Shown piece after piece: positions 25,361 through 33,143 of a stretch of DNA of 40,319 bases (the stretch's first letter is position 1; each line of letters opens with the position of its first letter). The translations under genes and the position numbers were made by a program. The DNA comes from Curtobacterium flaccumfaciens. GTDB taxonomy: Bacteria; Actinomycetota; Actinomycetes; Actinomycetales; Microbacteriaceae. Where the stretch lies: assembly GCF_004361695.1 (NCBI RefSeq), contig NZ_SNVW01000018.1:1-40319 (forward strand). The letters run 5' to 3'. The notes under the pieces were generated by a model that ran no database searches, was not told where the DNA came from, and saw only the letters and a program-made list of their open reading frames with translations.

Positions 25361-26008
25361 ATGAGTACCCGCGGGAGCTACCGGACCGCCCTGACGTACG
25401 GAGCCGTGGGCGCGACCCAGGCGTCGGACCTCATGACGTACCCGCCGGAGGGGTTCGTCCCGTCCGAGTCCCGGGCCCGCATCGGCCACGGCGACCAGCG
25501 GTTCGAGACCGCGGTGACGCAGGCGCTGACGTGGCAGATCCAGCAGCGCAGCGGGATGGGCGTGCACGTCGAGGAGCAGCCCGACGACGACGAGGTCCGC
25601 TACAACCCGGTGACCTTCGACGAGGCCGGCGTGCCGATCGCCCCCGCCTCGATCGGGACGCCCCGGGTCGAGAAGTTCGCGCCGGACGGCACCCCCCTCG
25701 TGACGGCGGGGACGAGCGCGACGCTGACGATGCACGCGTTCGGCCGGACGGTGCACGCGCCGGTGCGGGTGGTGTCGATCATCGACGAGAACGACCGCAA
25801 GGGCTTCGCGTACGGCACGCTCGAGGGGCACCCGCTCTCGGGCGAGGAGTCGTTCGTGGTCGAGCGCACGCCGGACGGGTCGGTGTGGCTGCAGATCCGG
25901 CAGTTCTCGCAGCCGTCGAGCCGGAAGTGGCAGTTCGTCGCTCCGCTGCTCCGCCGCCAGCAGAAGGTCATGGCGGAGAAGTACCTGGCGGCGCTGCGCG
26001 GCGACTAG
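25361..26008 (+). CDS. DUF1990 family protein
   Basis: The 215-residue soluble protein shows the DUF1990 pattern: YGAVGATQASDLMTYPPEGF near the N-terminus (about 12-31), then ESRARIGHGDQRFETA, and a C-terminal FAYGTLEGHPLSGEESFVVER segment. The family is found in plants and bacteria and has no established biochemical function. There is no signal peptide. The ATG at 25361 was chosen because the conserved region begins about 11 residues later and TACGAT lies 7 nt upstream. It converges with the HAD hydrolase gene with only 7 bp between their stop codons, leaving no room for a separate terminator. Confidence 0.88.
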   Translation: MSTRGSYRTALTYGAVGATQASDLMTYPPEGFVPSESRARIGHGDQRFETAVTQALTWQIQQRSGMGVHVEEQPDDDEVRYNPVTFDEAGVPIAPASIGTPRVEKFAPDGTPLVTAGTSATLTMHAFGRTVHAPVRVVSIIDENDRKGFAYGTLEGHPLSGEESFVVERTPDGSVWLQIRQFSQPSSRKWQFVAPLLRRQQKVMAEKYLAALRGD

Positions 26009-26015
26009 TCGGGCG

Positions 26016-26717
26016 TCAGCCGACCGGTCGCAGCGGCGGCAGGGCAGCGATGGCGTCCTCGATGAGCCGGGCGTCGTCGACGCAGTTGCGCGCGATCGTC
26101 ACGGCGCCGGTGGCGCGGAGCGACTCGACGTCGTAGACGCCGGTCGCGACCGCCAGGAAGGGGATGCCGACGGCGTCCGCCGCCTCGCCGTCGCGCGGGG
26201 TGTCGCCGACGATGACGGCGCGGGTCCCGGCCAGCGCCGACGCCGCACGGGCGGTGACGCCGGCGCGTTCGACCTCGGCGTCGCCGAAGAACGAGTGGTG
26301 CCAGTCGAACGCGTCGGTGTCGAACCCGGCGCCTTCGAGCTTGACCCGGGCGCGGTACTCGGAGTTGCCGGTGAGCAGTCCGTTCCGCCAGCCGAGCTCG
26401 GCGAAGCGTGCGACCAGGGCGATCGAGCCCGGCGCGGGGCTGCGGTGGTCGCCGGAGCGGTGGCGTTCCTCGGTGAGGTCGCGCAGGTGCCGGCTGACCG
26501 TGGGGATGAGGGCGTCGTCGAGTTCGTGCGCGCGGACGTGCTCCGCGATGAGGCCGGCGTCGGTCCGGCCGTGCTGGTGGCCGACGCGCAGGACGAGGTC
26601 GCGGCCGACCGCCCGCTCGAGCGCGAGGTGGTAGAGGTTGCCCGGCGACGAGGCGTTCATCACGAGGGTGCCGTCGATGTCCCACAGCACCGTGGTGGGG
26701 ACGGGGTGGTGCTCCAT
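26016..26717 (-). CDS. HAD-superfamily hydrolase (phosphoglycolate-phosphatase-like)
   Basis: The 233-residue protein has all HAD motifs. Motif I is VLWDIDGTLV (nucleophile Asp in DxD, about 11-20), motif II is LLTGNSEYR, and motif IV is VIVGDTPRDGEAA, with a helical cap domain between I and II. It probably dephosphorylates a small metabolite; the substrate is unknown. The ATG at 26717 was preferred over one 30 nt upstream because CATGAT lies 6 nt before it and because the longer form would overlap the hemW start on the other strand. The start codons of this gene and hemW are only 28 bp apart and face away from each other. Confidence 0.88.
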   Translation of the reverse strand: MEHHPVPTTVLWDIDGTLVMNASSPGNLYHLALERAVGRDLVLRVGHQHGRTDAGLIAEHVRAHELDDALIPTVSRHLRDLTEERHRSGDHRSPAPGSIALVARFAELGWRNGLLTGNSEYRARVKLEGAGFDTDAFDWHHSFFGDAEVERAGVTARAASALAGTRAVIVGDTPRDGEAADAVGIPFLAVATGVYDVESLRATGAVTIARNCVDDARLIEDAIAALPPLRPVG

Positions 26718-26723
26718 GTCTCC

Positions 26724-26729
26724 ATCATG
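26724..26729 (-). promoter_or_regulatory. candidate leaderless -10 element of the HAD gene
   Basis: On the minus strand CATGAT, 6 nt, then ATG at 26717. It lies 3 bp from the candidate -10 of divergent hemW, so the two promoters would overlap. Confidence 0.4.
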
Positions 26730-26732
26730 ACG

Positions 26733-26738
26733 GACAAT
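26733..26738 (+). promoter_or_regulatory. candidate leaderless -10 element of hemW
   Basis: GACAAT is followed by 7 nt and then ATG at 26746. Its expected -35 region would lie inside the HAD gene. Confidence 0.4.
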
Positions 26739-26745
26739 GGAGTCC

Positions 26746-27963
26746 ATGCCGAGTGCCCTCCCGATCGCCGACCCCGCCCCCGCGGACGGCCTGATCCCCC
26801 CGGCCTCCGGAGCCGGCGACGTCCCGTTCGGCGTGTACGTGCACGTCCCGTTCTGCCGGGTGCGCTGCGGCTACTGCGACTTCAACACCTACACGGCGTC
26901 GGAGCTCCGCGGTGTCCGGCGCGACGACTACGCCGGGCACGCGGTGCGCGAGATCGAGTGGGCCGCGCAGGTCCTCGACCGCTCGGGTGTCCCGCGGCGT
27001 CCGGTGTCGACGGTGTTCTTCGGCGGCGGCACCCCGACGATGCTGCCGGCGTCCGACCTCGTGATGATCCTCCGCGCGATCGACGACACGTGGGGCATCC
27101 TGCCCGGCGCCGAGGTCACGACCGAGGCGAACCCGGACTCGGTGGACGCCTCGTCGCTCGAGACGCTCCGGGCCGGCGGGTTCAACCGGGTGAGCTACGG
27201 CATGCAGTCGGCGGTGCCGCAGGTGCTCGCGACGCTCGACCGGACGCACGACCCCGAGCGCGTGCCGCTCGTCGTCGACCTCGCGAAGCAGCAGGGGCTC
27301 GACGTCTCGCTCGACCTCATCTACTCGACGCCGGGGGAGTCGCTCGACGACTGGCGCACGTCGCTCGACGCTGCGCTGGCCTGTGAGCCGGACCACGTCT
27401 CGGCGTACTCGCTCATCGTCGAGGACGGCACGGCCATGGGCCGCATGGTCGCCCGCGGCGAGCTGCCGGCGCCGGACGACGACCTGGCGGCGGACATGTA
27501 CGAGCTCGCCGACCGGGTCCTCGGCGACGCCGGGTACTCCTGGTACGAGGTCTCGAACTGGGCGCGCGGCGAGGAGCACGCCAGCCGGCACAACCTGTCC
27601 TACTGGAAGGGCCACGACTGGTGGGGCGTCGGCCCTGGTGCCCACTCCGCGGTCGCCGGCACGCGCTGGTGGAACGTGAAGCACCCGGCCGCCTACGCGA
27701 ACCGGGTGCTGTCGGGCGAGTCGCCCGCCGCCGGTCGCGAGACCCTCGACGACGAGACCCGGTACGTCGAGCGCGTGCTGCTCGCGGCGCGGGTCCGCGG
27801 GGAGCTCGCGACGGCAGAGCTGGACCGGGAGGCCCGTGGCCGCGTCGCCGGCCTCATCGCACGCGGACTCGTGGACGGGTCGGCCGCGGTGCGGGGACGG
27901 ATCGACCTGACCCTGCAGGGTCGCCTGCTCGCGGACGCGGTGGTCCGCGAGCTGCTCGACTGA
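26746..27963 (+). CDS. hemW: HemW-type radical SAM heme chaperone (coproporphyrinogen dehydrogenase-like)
   Basis: The 405-residue radical SAM protein has the cluster motif CRVRCGYC (C37, C41, C44), followed by DFN rather than the fourth cysteine of true HemN coproporphyrinogen dehydrogenases. That points to HemW, a heme chaperone that binds heme and delivers it to respiratory proteins. FFGGGTPTML (SAM-binding GGE-like loop), TTEANPDS and the YSLIVEDGTAMGRM stretch are typical. The C-terminal HemN-like wing ends DAVVRELLD. The presence of cydABDC in the same window is a natural client context, though this is only inference. An in-frame ATG at 26737 is an alternative start; I prefer 26746 because of its promoter spacing. 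Confidence 0.92.
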   Translation: MPSALPIADPAPADGLIPPASGAGDVPFGVYVHVPFCRVRCGYCDFNTYTASELRGVRRDDYAGHAVREIEWAAQVLDRSGVPRRPVSTVFFGGGTPTMLPASDLVMILRAIDDTWGILPGAEVTTEANPDSVDASSLETLRAGGFNRVSYGMQSAVPQVLATLDRTHDPERVPLVVDLAKQQGLDVSLDLIYSTPGESLDDWRTSLDAALACEPDHVSAYSLIVEDGTAMGRMVARGELPAPDDDLAADMYELADRVLGDAGYSWYEVSNWARGEEHASRHNLSYWKGHDWWGVGPGAHSAVAGTRWWNVKHPAAYANRVLSGESPAAGRETLDDETRYVERVLLAARVRGELATAELDREARGRVAGLIARGLVDGSAAVRGRIDLTLQGRLLADAVVRELLD

Positions 27964-27991
27964 GCGGGCAGCGGCCGCCGGTCGACCGGCG

Positions 27992-28459
27992 CTACGGCTT
28001 GATGAACTCGATCGAGAGCGGGTAGCGGTAGAACTCGCCACGGTTCGCGGCGACGGCGGCCATGATCCCGAAGATGATCGACAGGATCGCCGCGGCGAAG
28101 ATGACGAACGCGCCGATGACGATGATCGACAGGATCGTGCCGACGACGTAGGCGATCGCCATCGTGATGTGGAAGTTCAGCGCGACGCGGGTGTGCTCGC
28201 GGATGAACCCGCCGCGGTCCCGCAGCACGAGGTACGCGATGAGCGGCGCGATGAAGTTGAAGAAGATGCCGCCGATGTGCGTGAGGGTGGCCCAGAGGCG
28301 CTGGTCCTCCGGGGACATCGGCTGCGGCGGTGTGTAGCCACCCGGGTACTGCGGGCCGCCGGGGTTCTGGGGACCACCGGGTCCGCCGGTCCAGCCCGGC
28401 CCTCCGGGCTGTCCGGGCTGCTGTCCGTAGGGTCCGCCGGGCTGCTCTCCGTAGCTCAT
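27992..28459 (-). CDS. DUF4870 domain membrane protein
   Basis: The 155-residue protein has an N-terminal Gly/Pro/Gln-rich disordered segment (1-45, repeats of QPGGP type). The DUF4870 domain follows: MSPEDQRLWATLTHIGGIFFNFIAPLIAYL (about 48-78), then REHTRVALNFHITMAIAY and a C-terminal helix ending FYRYPLSIEFIKP. The domain resembles the Tic20-like family of small three-to-four helix membrane proteins; its function is unknown. The start is supported by TACGCT 6 nt upstream on the minus strand. It is divergent from hrcA with about 107 bp between start codons and convergent with hemW. Confidence 0.85.
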   Translation of the reverse strand: MSYGEQPGGPYGQQPGQPGGPGWTGGPGGPQNPGGPQYPGGYTPPQPMSPEDQRLWATLTHIGGIFFNFIAPLIAYLVLRDRGGFIREHTRVALNFHITMAIAYVVGTILSIIVIGAFVIFAAAILSIIFGIMAAVAANRGEFYRYPLSIEFIKP

Positions 28460-28465
28460 GGCGGA

Positions 28466-28471
28466 AGCGTA
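28466..28471 (-). promoter_or_regulatory. candidate leaderless -10 element of the DUF4870 gene
   Basis: On the minus strand TACGCT, 6 nt, then ATG at 28459. No ribosome-binding site is present. Confidence 0.5.
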
Positions 28472-28514
28472 CCGACCGGCTGTGGAGAAGTCCCGGTCCG
28501 TCGGTGGTCGGGCG

Positions 28515-28546
28515 TAGGATCAGCAGTCGACACGTCCGAGTGCCAG
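28515..28546 (+). promoter_or_regulatory. hrcA promoter -10 with overlapping CIRCE-like operator
   Basis: TAGGAT (28515-28520) is a -10 box. Sharing its last T, TCAGCAGTC (28520-28528) is followed by exactly 9 nt and then GAGTGCCAG (28538-28546). The CIRCE consensus is TTAGCACTC-N9-GAGTGCTAA; each arm matches at 7 of 9 positions. The site would cover the transcription start, so HrcA bound here would block its own gene, as known for this family. Confidence 0.65.
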
Positions 28547-28566
28547 AACGAGTGGAAGGGGTCCGG

Positions 28567-29586
28567 GTGGTCAGCGAACGCTCCCTCGAGGTCCTCAAGG
28601 CCATCGTGCGGGACTACGTCGCCTCGCGCGAGCCGGTGGGTTCGAAGACGATCGTCGAGCGGCACGCCTTCGGGGTCAGCGCCGCCACGATCCGCAACGA
28701 CATGGCCCAGCTCGAGGACGAGCAGCTCATCGCCGCACCGCACACCTCCTCCGGCCGGGTCCCGACCGACAAGGGCTACCGGGTGTTCGTCGACCACCTC
28801 GCCGGTGCCCGCCCGCTGTCCAGCGCGCAGCGGCACGCGATCGAGACCTTCCTCGGCGCGCCGAACGACCTTGACGAGGTCCTCGGTCGCACCGTCCGGC
28901 TCCTCAGCCAGCTCACCAACCAGGTCGCCCTCGTCCAGTACCCCTCGATGGTGCGCGCCCGGGTGCAGCACATCGAACTCGTGCGCCTCGGCGACGACCG
29001 CCTGATGGTCGTCCTCATCACCGACACCGCCCGGGTCGAGCAGCGCGTCGTCGAGACCGACGTCACGCTCGACGAAGCCGGGCTCACCGAACTCCGTGCC
29101 GTCGTGAACGGCGCCACGGTCGGGCTCCTGCTGCAGGACGTCGCAACGGCGCTCCGCGCGGTCCCGCAGCAGATCCGGCCGGACGCCCAGCCGCTCGCCG
29201 GGGTGGTCGTCGCCACGCTCATCGAGCAGGTCGCCGCCAACCGGCAGGACCGCCTGGTGATGGCCGGCGCCGCCAACCTCGCGAAGAGCGAACAGGACTT
29301 CTCCGGCGGCCTCTTCCCCGTGCTCGAAGCGATCGAGGAACAGGTCACCCTGCTCCGCCTGTTCGGCGAGATGCAGATCGACGACGTCGCGGTGGCGGCC
29401 CGGATCGGCGTCGAGAACGCCGAGTACGGGCTCGACGCCACGAGCATCGTCGCCGGCGGCTACCTCGCCCGCGGCGAGGTCGCCCGGCTCGGCGTCCTCG
29501 GACCGACCCGGATGGACTACGGCACGAACATGGCCGCGGTCCGCGCCGTCGCACGGTACCTGTCCAAACTCCTGGGCGAACATTGA
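28567..29586 (+). CDS. hrcA: heat-inducible transcriptional repressor HrcA
   Basis: The 339-residue repressor has an N-terminal winged helix with LKAIVRDYVASREPVGSKTI (about 10-29) and VSAATIRNDMAQLEDEQLI. The rest is a GAF-like dimerisation domain with LIEQVAANRQDRLVMAGAANLA. HrcA binds CIRCE operators and represses groESL and its own operon until heat shock titrates GroEL. GTG at 28567 is the best start: GGAAGGGG (28554-28561) precedes it and the conserved region begins within a few residues. The CIRCE-like site at 28520-28546 argues for autoregulation. dnaJ follows 144 bp later; dnaK and grpE are not here. Confidence 0.96.
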   Translation: MVSERSLEVLKAIVRDYVASREPVGSKTIVERHAFGVSAATIRNDMAQLEDEQLIAAPHTSSGRVPTDKGYRVFVDHLAGARPLSSAQRHAIETFLGAPNDLDEVLGRTVRLLSQLTNQVALVQYPSMVRARVQHIELVRLGDDRLMVVLITDTARVEQRVVETDVTLDEAGLTELRAVVNGATVGLLLQDVATALRAVPQQIRPDAQPLAGVVVATLIEQVAANRQDRLVMAGAANLAKSEQDFSGGLFPVLEAIEEQVTLLRLFGEMQIDDVAVAARIGVENAEYGLDATSIVAGGYLARGEVARLGVLGPTRMDYGTNMAAVRAVARYLSKLLGEH

Positions 29587-29730
29587 CCCGTCCGCACTGA
29601 ACCGACCGCACCGAACCGGCCGCACGCCGGACGCGGGGTGACCCGCTGAGGCGATCCGCGCCTCCCGGCCCACCGGCAACCACCTGATCCGCGGCGACCG
29701 CCGCACCGAACCGAACCGACTGAGGGATAC
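29587..29730 (+). other. 144-bp spacer between hrcA and dnaJ with short direct repeats
   Basis: The spacer contains several CCGCACCGAACCG-type repeats near both ends and a CGCGCCTCCCGGCC segment related to the recurring motif. I see no gene and no strong terminator, so dnaJ is probably cotranscribed with hrcA. Confidence 0.4.
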
Positions 29731-30843
29731 GTGGCAGACCACTACGACGTCCTCGGCGTCCAGCCGGACGCCTCCGATGCCGACATCAAGAAGGCGTACC
29801 GCCGACTGGCGCGCGAACTGCACCCGGACGTGAACCCGAGCCCGGAAGCCTCCGAGCGATTCAAGGACGTGACGCACGCGTACGACGTCCTGAGCGACCC
29901 CGAGCAGCGCCGCCGCTACGACGCCGGACCCCAGGCGGACAGCCCGTTCGGCGGCGGCGCCGGCGGCTTCAGCGACATCTTCGACGCGTTCTTCGGCGGC
30001 GGAGCGGGCGGCGGCCGGGGCACCGGTCCGCGCAGCCGTGCCGAGCGCGGCCAGGACGCCCTCCTCCGGATCGAGGTCGACCTCGACGAGGTCGTCTTCG
30101 GCACCCACAAGGACGTCGAGGTCGACACGGCCGTGCTCTGCGAGACGTGCGGCGGCTCGTGCGCGGCCCCCGGCACCCACCCGCAGACCTGCGACATCTG
30201 CGGCGGCTCCGGGCACATCCAGCGCCAGGTGCGCTCGCTCCTCGGCAACGTCGTGACGAGCGCTCCCTGCGGCACCTGCCGCGGCTACGGCACCGTCATC
30301 CCGAACCCGTGCCCGACCTGCCAGGGCCAGGGTCGTGTCCGCGCCCGTCGCACCGTGCCGGTCGACGTGCCCGCCGGTGTCGACTCGGGGCTGCGGCTGC
30401 AGATGCCCGGGCAGGGCGAGGTCGGTCCGGCCGGTGGCCCGTCGGGCGACCTCTACCTCGAGATCCGCGTCCGCCACCACGACGTCTTCAGCCGAGAGGG
30501 CGACGACCTCCTCGCCACGCTCGAGGTGCAGATGACCGACGCCGTCCTCGGTACCACGACGACGATCGACGGCCTCGACGGCCCGGTGCAGCTCGAGCTC
30601 CGTCCCGGCGTGCAGAGCGCCGACGTCCTCGTCATCAAGGACCGCGGCATCACGAAGCTGCGCGGCAACGGCCGTGGCGACCTGCGGGTCGGCGTGCAGG
30701 TCGTGACGCCCACGAAGCTCTCGCACAAGGAGCGGCAGCTCGTCGAGCAGCTCGCGAAGTCGCACAAGGCCGCGAAGCCGCAGCTCGCCCGGTTCCAGCA
30801 GGGCATGTTCGGCAAGCTCCGCGACCGCTTCTTCAACTTCTGA
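29731..30843 (+). CDS. dnaJ: molecular chaperone DnaJ
   Basis: The 370-residue co-chaperone has a J domain (about 1-65) with HPD at 31-33, a Gly/Phe-rich linker (about 68-105), and a zinc-finger domain built from four CxxC motifs (CETC, CDIC, CGTC, CPTC) at about 135-205. C-terminal substrate-binding domains ending FGKLRDRFFNF follow. It stimulates DnaK ATPase and binds unfolded proteins. The first zinc repeat reads CETCGGSC rather than CxxCxGxG. Linkage to hrcA marks it as the DnaJ2 paralogue that actinobacteria keep beside hrcA. The GTG start follows GAGGGA, and the stop overlaps rsmE by one base. Confidence 0.96.
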   Translation: MADHYDVLGVQPDASDADIKKAYRRLARELHPDVNPSPEASERFKDVTHAYDVLSDPEQRRRYDAGPQADSPFGGGAGGFSDIFDAFFGGGAGGGRGTGPRSRAERGQDALLRIEVDLDEVVFGTHKDVEVDTAVLCETCGGSCAAPGTHPQTCDICGGSGHIQRQVRSLLGNVVTSAPCGTCRGYGTVIPNPCPTCQGQGRVRARRTVPVDVPAGVDSGLRLQMPGQGEVGPAGGPSGDLYLEIRVRHHDVFSREGDDLLATLEVQMTDAVLGTTTTIDGLDGPVQLELRPGVQSADVLVIKDRGITKLRGNGRGDLRVGVQVVTPTKLSHKERQLVEQLAKSHKAAKPQLARFQQGMFGKLRDRFFNF

Positions 30844-31613
30844 TGGCGTCGCTCTACCTCGTCGGGTCGCTCGACGGCGTCACGGTCGGCGACACGGTCC
30901 CGCTCGACGGGGCAGAGGGGCGGCACGCGGTCGCCGTGGCGCGGGTCCGCGAGGGGGAGACCCTGCGCCTCTCGGACGGTCACGGCACCGTCGTGACCGG
31001 TGCGGTGTCCTCGCTGGGGCGCGACACGCTCGAGGTCCTCGTGGCCGAGGTCGAGTTCACCCCGGAGCAGCGCCCGTCGCTCACGCTCGTGCAGGCGCTG
31101 GCGAAGGGCGGGCGTGACGAGATGGCGGTGCAGGCGGCGACCGAGATCGGTGTCGACCGCATCGTGCCGTGGTCGGCCGCCCGCAGTGTCTCCCGGTGGG
31201 AGGGCGCGAAGGTCGAGAAGGGCCGAGCACGCTGGGAAGCGATCGCGCACGAGGCATCGAAGCAGGCGATCCGGTCGCGGGTCCCCGTGGTCGAGGCGCC
31301 GGTGACGACGGCGGCGCTGGCGGGGCGCGCTGGTGCGGGTGGTGGTGCCGGTGGTTCTGGTTCTGGTGGGGTGCGCGCGGTGCTGGTGCTCGACCCGGTC
31401 GGTGACGTGCGGCTCTCCGCGTGGGAACCACCGGCCGACGTCGACGAGATCGTCCTGGTCGTCGGCCCCGAGGGCGGGATCGACGGTTCCGAGTTCGACC
31501 GGCTGGTCGACGCCGGTGCCGTCCGGGTCCGTCTGGGCGACACCGTGCTGCGGACCTCGACCGCCGGACCGGCCGCGTTGGCAGTCCTCCAGACGCGGCT
31601 CGGACGCTGGTAG
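30843..31613 (+). CDS. rsmE: 16S rRNA m3U1498 methyltransferase RsmE
   Basis: The 256-residue SPOUT-class methyltransferase modifies U1498 of 16S rRNA using S-adenosylmethionine. The N-terminal PUA-like domain is followed by the core with LVQALAKGGRDEMAVQAATEIGVD (about 83-106), LVVGPEGGIDGSEFDRL (the SAM-binding trefoil knot) and LGDTVLRTSTAGPAAL. A low-complexity Gly/Ala/Ser insertion (about 160-178) is encoded by a T-richer run of GGT and TCT codons at about 31330-31375, unlike the rest of the gene. It lies in a surface loop before the knot and is probably a recent simple-sequence expansion. The ATG overlaps the dnaJ stop (TGATG), showing coupling. Confidence 0.94.
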   Translation: MASLYLVGSLDGVTVGDTVPLDGAEGRHAVAVARVREGETLRLSDGHGTVVTGAVSSLGRDTLEVLVAEVEFTPEQRPSLTLVQALAKGGRDEMAVQAATEIGVDRIVPWSAARSVSRWEGAKVEKGRARWEAIAHEASKQAIRSRVPVVEAPVTTAALAGRAGAGGGAGGSGSGGVRAVLVLDPVGDVRLSAWEPPADVDEIVLVVGPEGGIDGSEFDRLVDAGAVRVRLGDTVLRTSTAGPAALAVLQTRLGRW

Positions 31614-31648
31614 CCGGATCGGGAAGACGGGGCGTCGGCCCCGCGTTC

Positions 31649-31654
31649 TACGAT
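31649..31654 (+). promoter_or_regulatory. candidate leaderless -10 element of hinT
   Basis: TACGAT is followed by 6 nt and then ATG at 31661. It suggests an internal promoter that serves hinT-phoH-ybeY onward separately from hrcA. Confidence 0.5.
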
Positions 31655-31660
31655 GGAGCC

Positions 31661-32014
31661 ATGAGCACCAGCACGCCCAGCGTCTTCACGAAGATCATCG
31701 CGCGCGAGATCCCGGCGACCGTCGTCGCCGAGGACGACCGTGTGATCGCGATCGAGGACATCGCGCCGAAGGCCCCCGTCCACGTGCTCGTCGTCCCCAA
31801 GACCCAGCAGTACGCGAACGTGGCCGAGCTCGCGGCGGGCGACCCCGACCTCCTCGCCCACGTGGTCGCCACCGCCCAGCGCATCGCCGACGAGCGCGCC
31901 GGCGGCCAGTTCCGACTCGTCTTCAACACCGGCGAAGCCGCCGGTCAGACCGTGTTCCACGTGCACGCGCACGTACTCGCAGGTGACCTGCAGGAAGGCA
32001 ACATTGCCGGCTAA
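31661..32014 (+). CDS. HIT family protein (HinT-like purine nucleoside phosphoramidase)
   Basis: The 117-residue protein carries the histidine triad HVHAH at residues 100-104 and the family pattern FTKIIAREIPATVVAEDD and APVHVLVVPK. HIT proteins hydrolyse nucleoside phosphoramidates such as adenosine-monophosphate conjugates; the physiological substrate in bacteria is not firmly known. It starts at an ATG with a -10-like hexamer 6 nt before it and overlaps the phoH start region by 11 nt. Its place between rsmE and phoH is conserved in actinobacteria. Confidence 0.93.
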   Translation: MSTSTPSVFTKIIAREIPATVVAEDDRVIAIEDIAPKAPVHVLVVPKTQQYANVAELAAGDPDLLAHVVATAQRIADERAGGQFRLVFNTGEAAGQTVFHVHAHVLAGDLQEGNIAG

Positions 32015-33143
32015 CGAACCAGCACCCTCCCAGACCGACCCGACGGACGTCTCCGTCGCGATCCAGGTCGACGGCATCGCGATGGTGCAGCTGCTCGGCC
32101 CCCAGGACCGACTGCTCAAGACCGTCGAGCGGCAGTACCCCGGCGTGCGGGTGCTCGTCCGTGGCAACGAGGTCTCGCTGTCCGGACCCGAGCGGGACGT
32201 CACACGCGCGCACGCCCTGGTCGACGAACTCGTCGGCATGGTCAAGCGCGGGCAGGAGATCGGCGCGTCGGACATCCCCGTCTCCGCGCGGCTCCTCGAC
32301 GAGGACCGCAAGCCGTCCGACACGTTCGGCACCCCGATCGTGTCGAGCCGCGGCAAGTCGGTGCGCCCGAAGACGGACGGGCAGCGCGCCTACGTCGACG
32401 CCATCGACGAGCACACCATCACGTTCGGCATCGGCCCCGCCGGTACCGGCAAGACGTACCTCGCGATGGCGAAGGCCGTGCAGGCACTGCAGCGGCGCGA
32501 GGTGAGCCGGATCATCCTCACGCGCCCCGCGGTCGAGGCGGGCGAGCGGCTCGGGTTCCTGCCGGGCACGCTGACCGACAAGATCGACCCCTACCTGCGG
32601 CCGCTGTACGACGCGCTCAACGAGATGATGGACCCCGAGCTGGTCCCGAAGCTGCTGGCGGCGGGCACGGTCGAGGTGGCTCCGCTCGCGTACATGCGCG
32701 GTCGGACGCTCAACGACTCGTTCGTGGTCCTCGACGAGGCGCAGAACACCACGCCCGAGCAGATGAAGATGTTCCTCACCCGACTCGGCTTCGGCTCCAA
32801 GATGGTCGTCACGGGTGACATCACCCAGGTCGACCTGCCCGGCAACCTGTCCGGCCTCCGGCTCGTGACGAGGATCCTCGACAAGGTCGACGACATCCAC
32901 TTCGCCCGCCTCGGCAGCGAGGACGTCGTCCGCCACACGCTCGTCGGCCGGATCGTCGACGCCTACACCGTCTACGACGAGGAGCGCCTCGCCGAGCAGT
33001 CCGGGTACCGCCCGGGCGGTCGCGGCACCGCACCCGTCGCGAACCCCGCCGGCGCGAACCGCGCCGAGCGACGGGGGCGCCCGCCCCAGGACCGCCAGGG
33101 CTCCCCGTACCCCCAGAACGACGCCCGAGGAGGCAACCGGTGA
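32004..33143 (+). CDS. PhoH family ATPase (PhoH-like)
   Basis: The 379-residue cytoplasmic ATPase has an N-terminal KH-like segment and a helicase-like P-loop domain with GPAGTGKT (144-151), VEAGERLGFLPG, FVVLDEAQN (Walker B) and VTGDITQVDLP. It is thought to act on RNA, and its fixed place beside ybeY supports a link to rRNA processing; the precise function is unproven. The last 45 residues are an Arg/Gly/Pro-rich disordered tail. The start is probably TTG at 32004, because AGGAAGG lies 5-6 nt before it. A GTG at 31983, inside hinT, is the alternative. It overlaps ybeY by 4 nt. Confidence 0.92.
   Translation: MPANEPAPSQTDPTDVSVAIQVDGIAMVQLLGPQDRLLKTVERQYPGVRVLVRGNEVSLSGPERDVTRAHALVDELVGMVKRGQEIGASDIPVSARLLDEDRKPSDTFGTPIVSSRGKSVRPKTDGQRAYVDAIDEHTITFGIGPAGTGKTYLAMAKAVQALQRREVSRIILTRPAVEAGERLGFLPGTLTDKIDPYLRPLYDALNEMMDPELVPKLLAAGTVEVAPLAYMRGRTLNDSFVVLDEAQNTTPEQMKMFLTRLGFGSKMVVTGDITQVDLPGNLSGLRLVTRILDKVDDIHFARLGSEDVVRHTLVGRIVDAYTVYDEERLAEQSGYRPGGRGTAPVANPAGANRAERRGRPPQDRQGSPYPQNDARGGNR

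Noticed and set aside
26746..27963. Annotation as oxygen-independent coproporphyrinogen dehydrogenase (HemN)
   Set aside because: The radical SAM motif CRVRCGYCDFN lacks the fourth cysteine typical of HemN, so the HemW chaperone call fits better.
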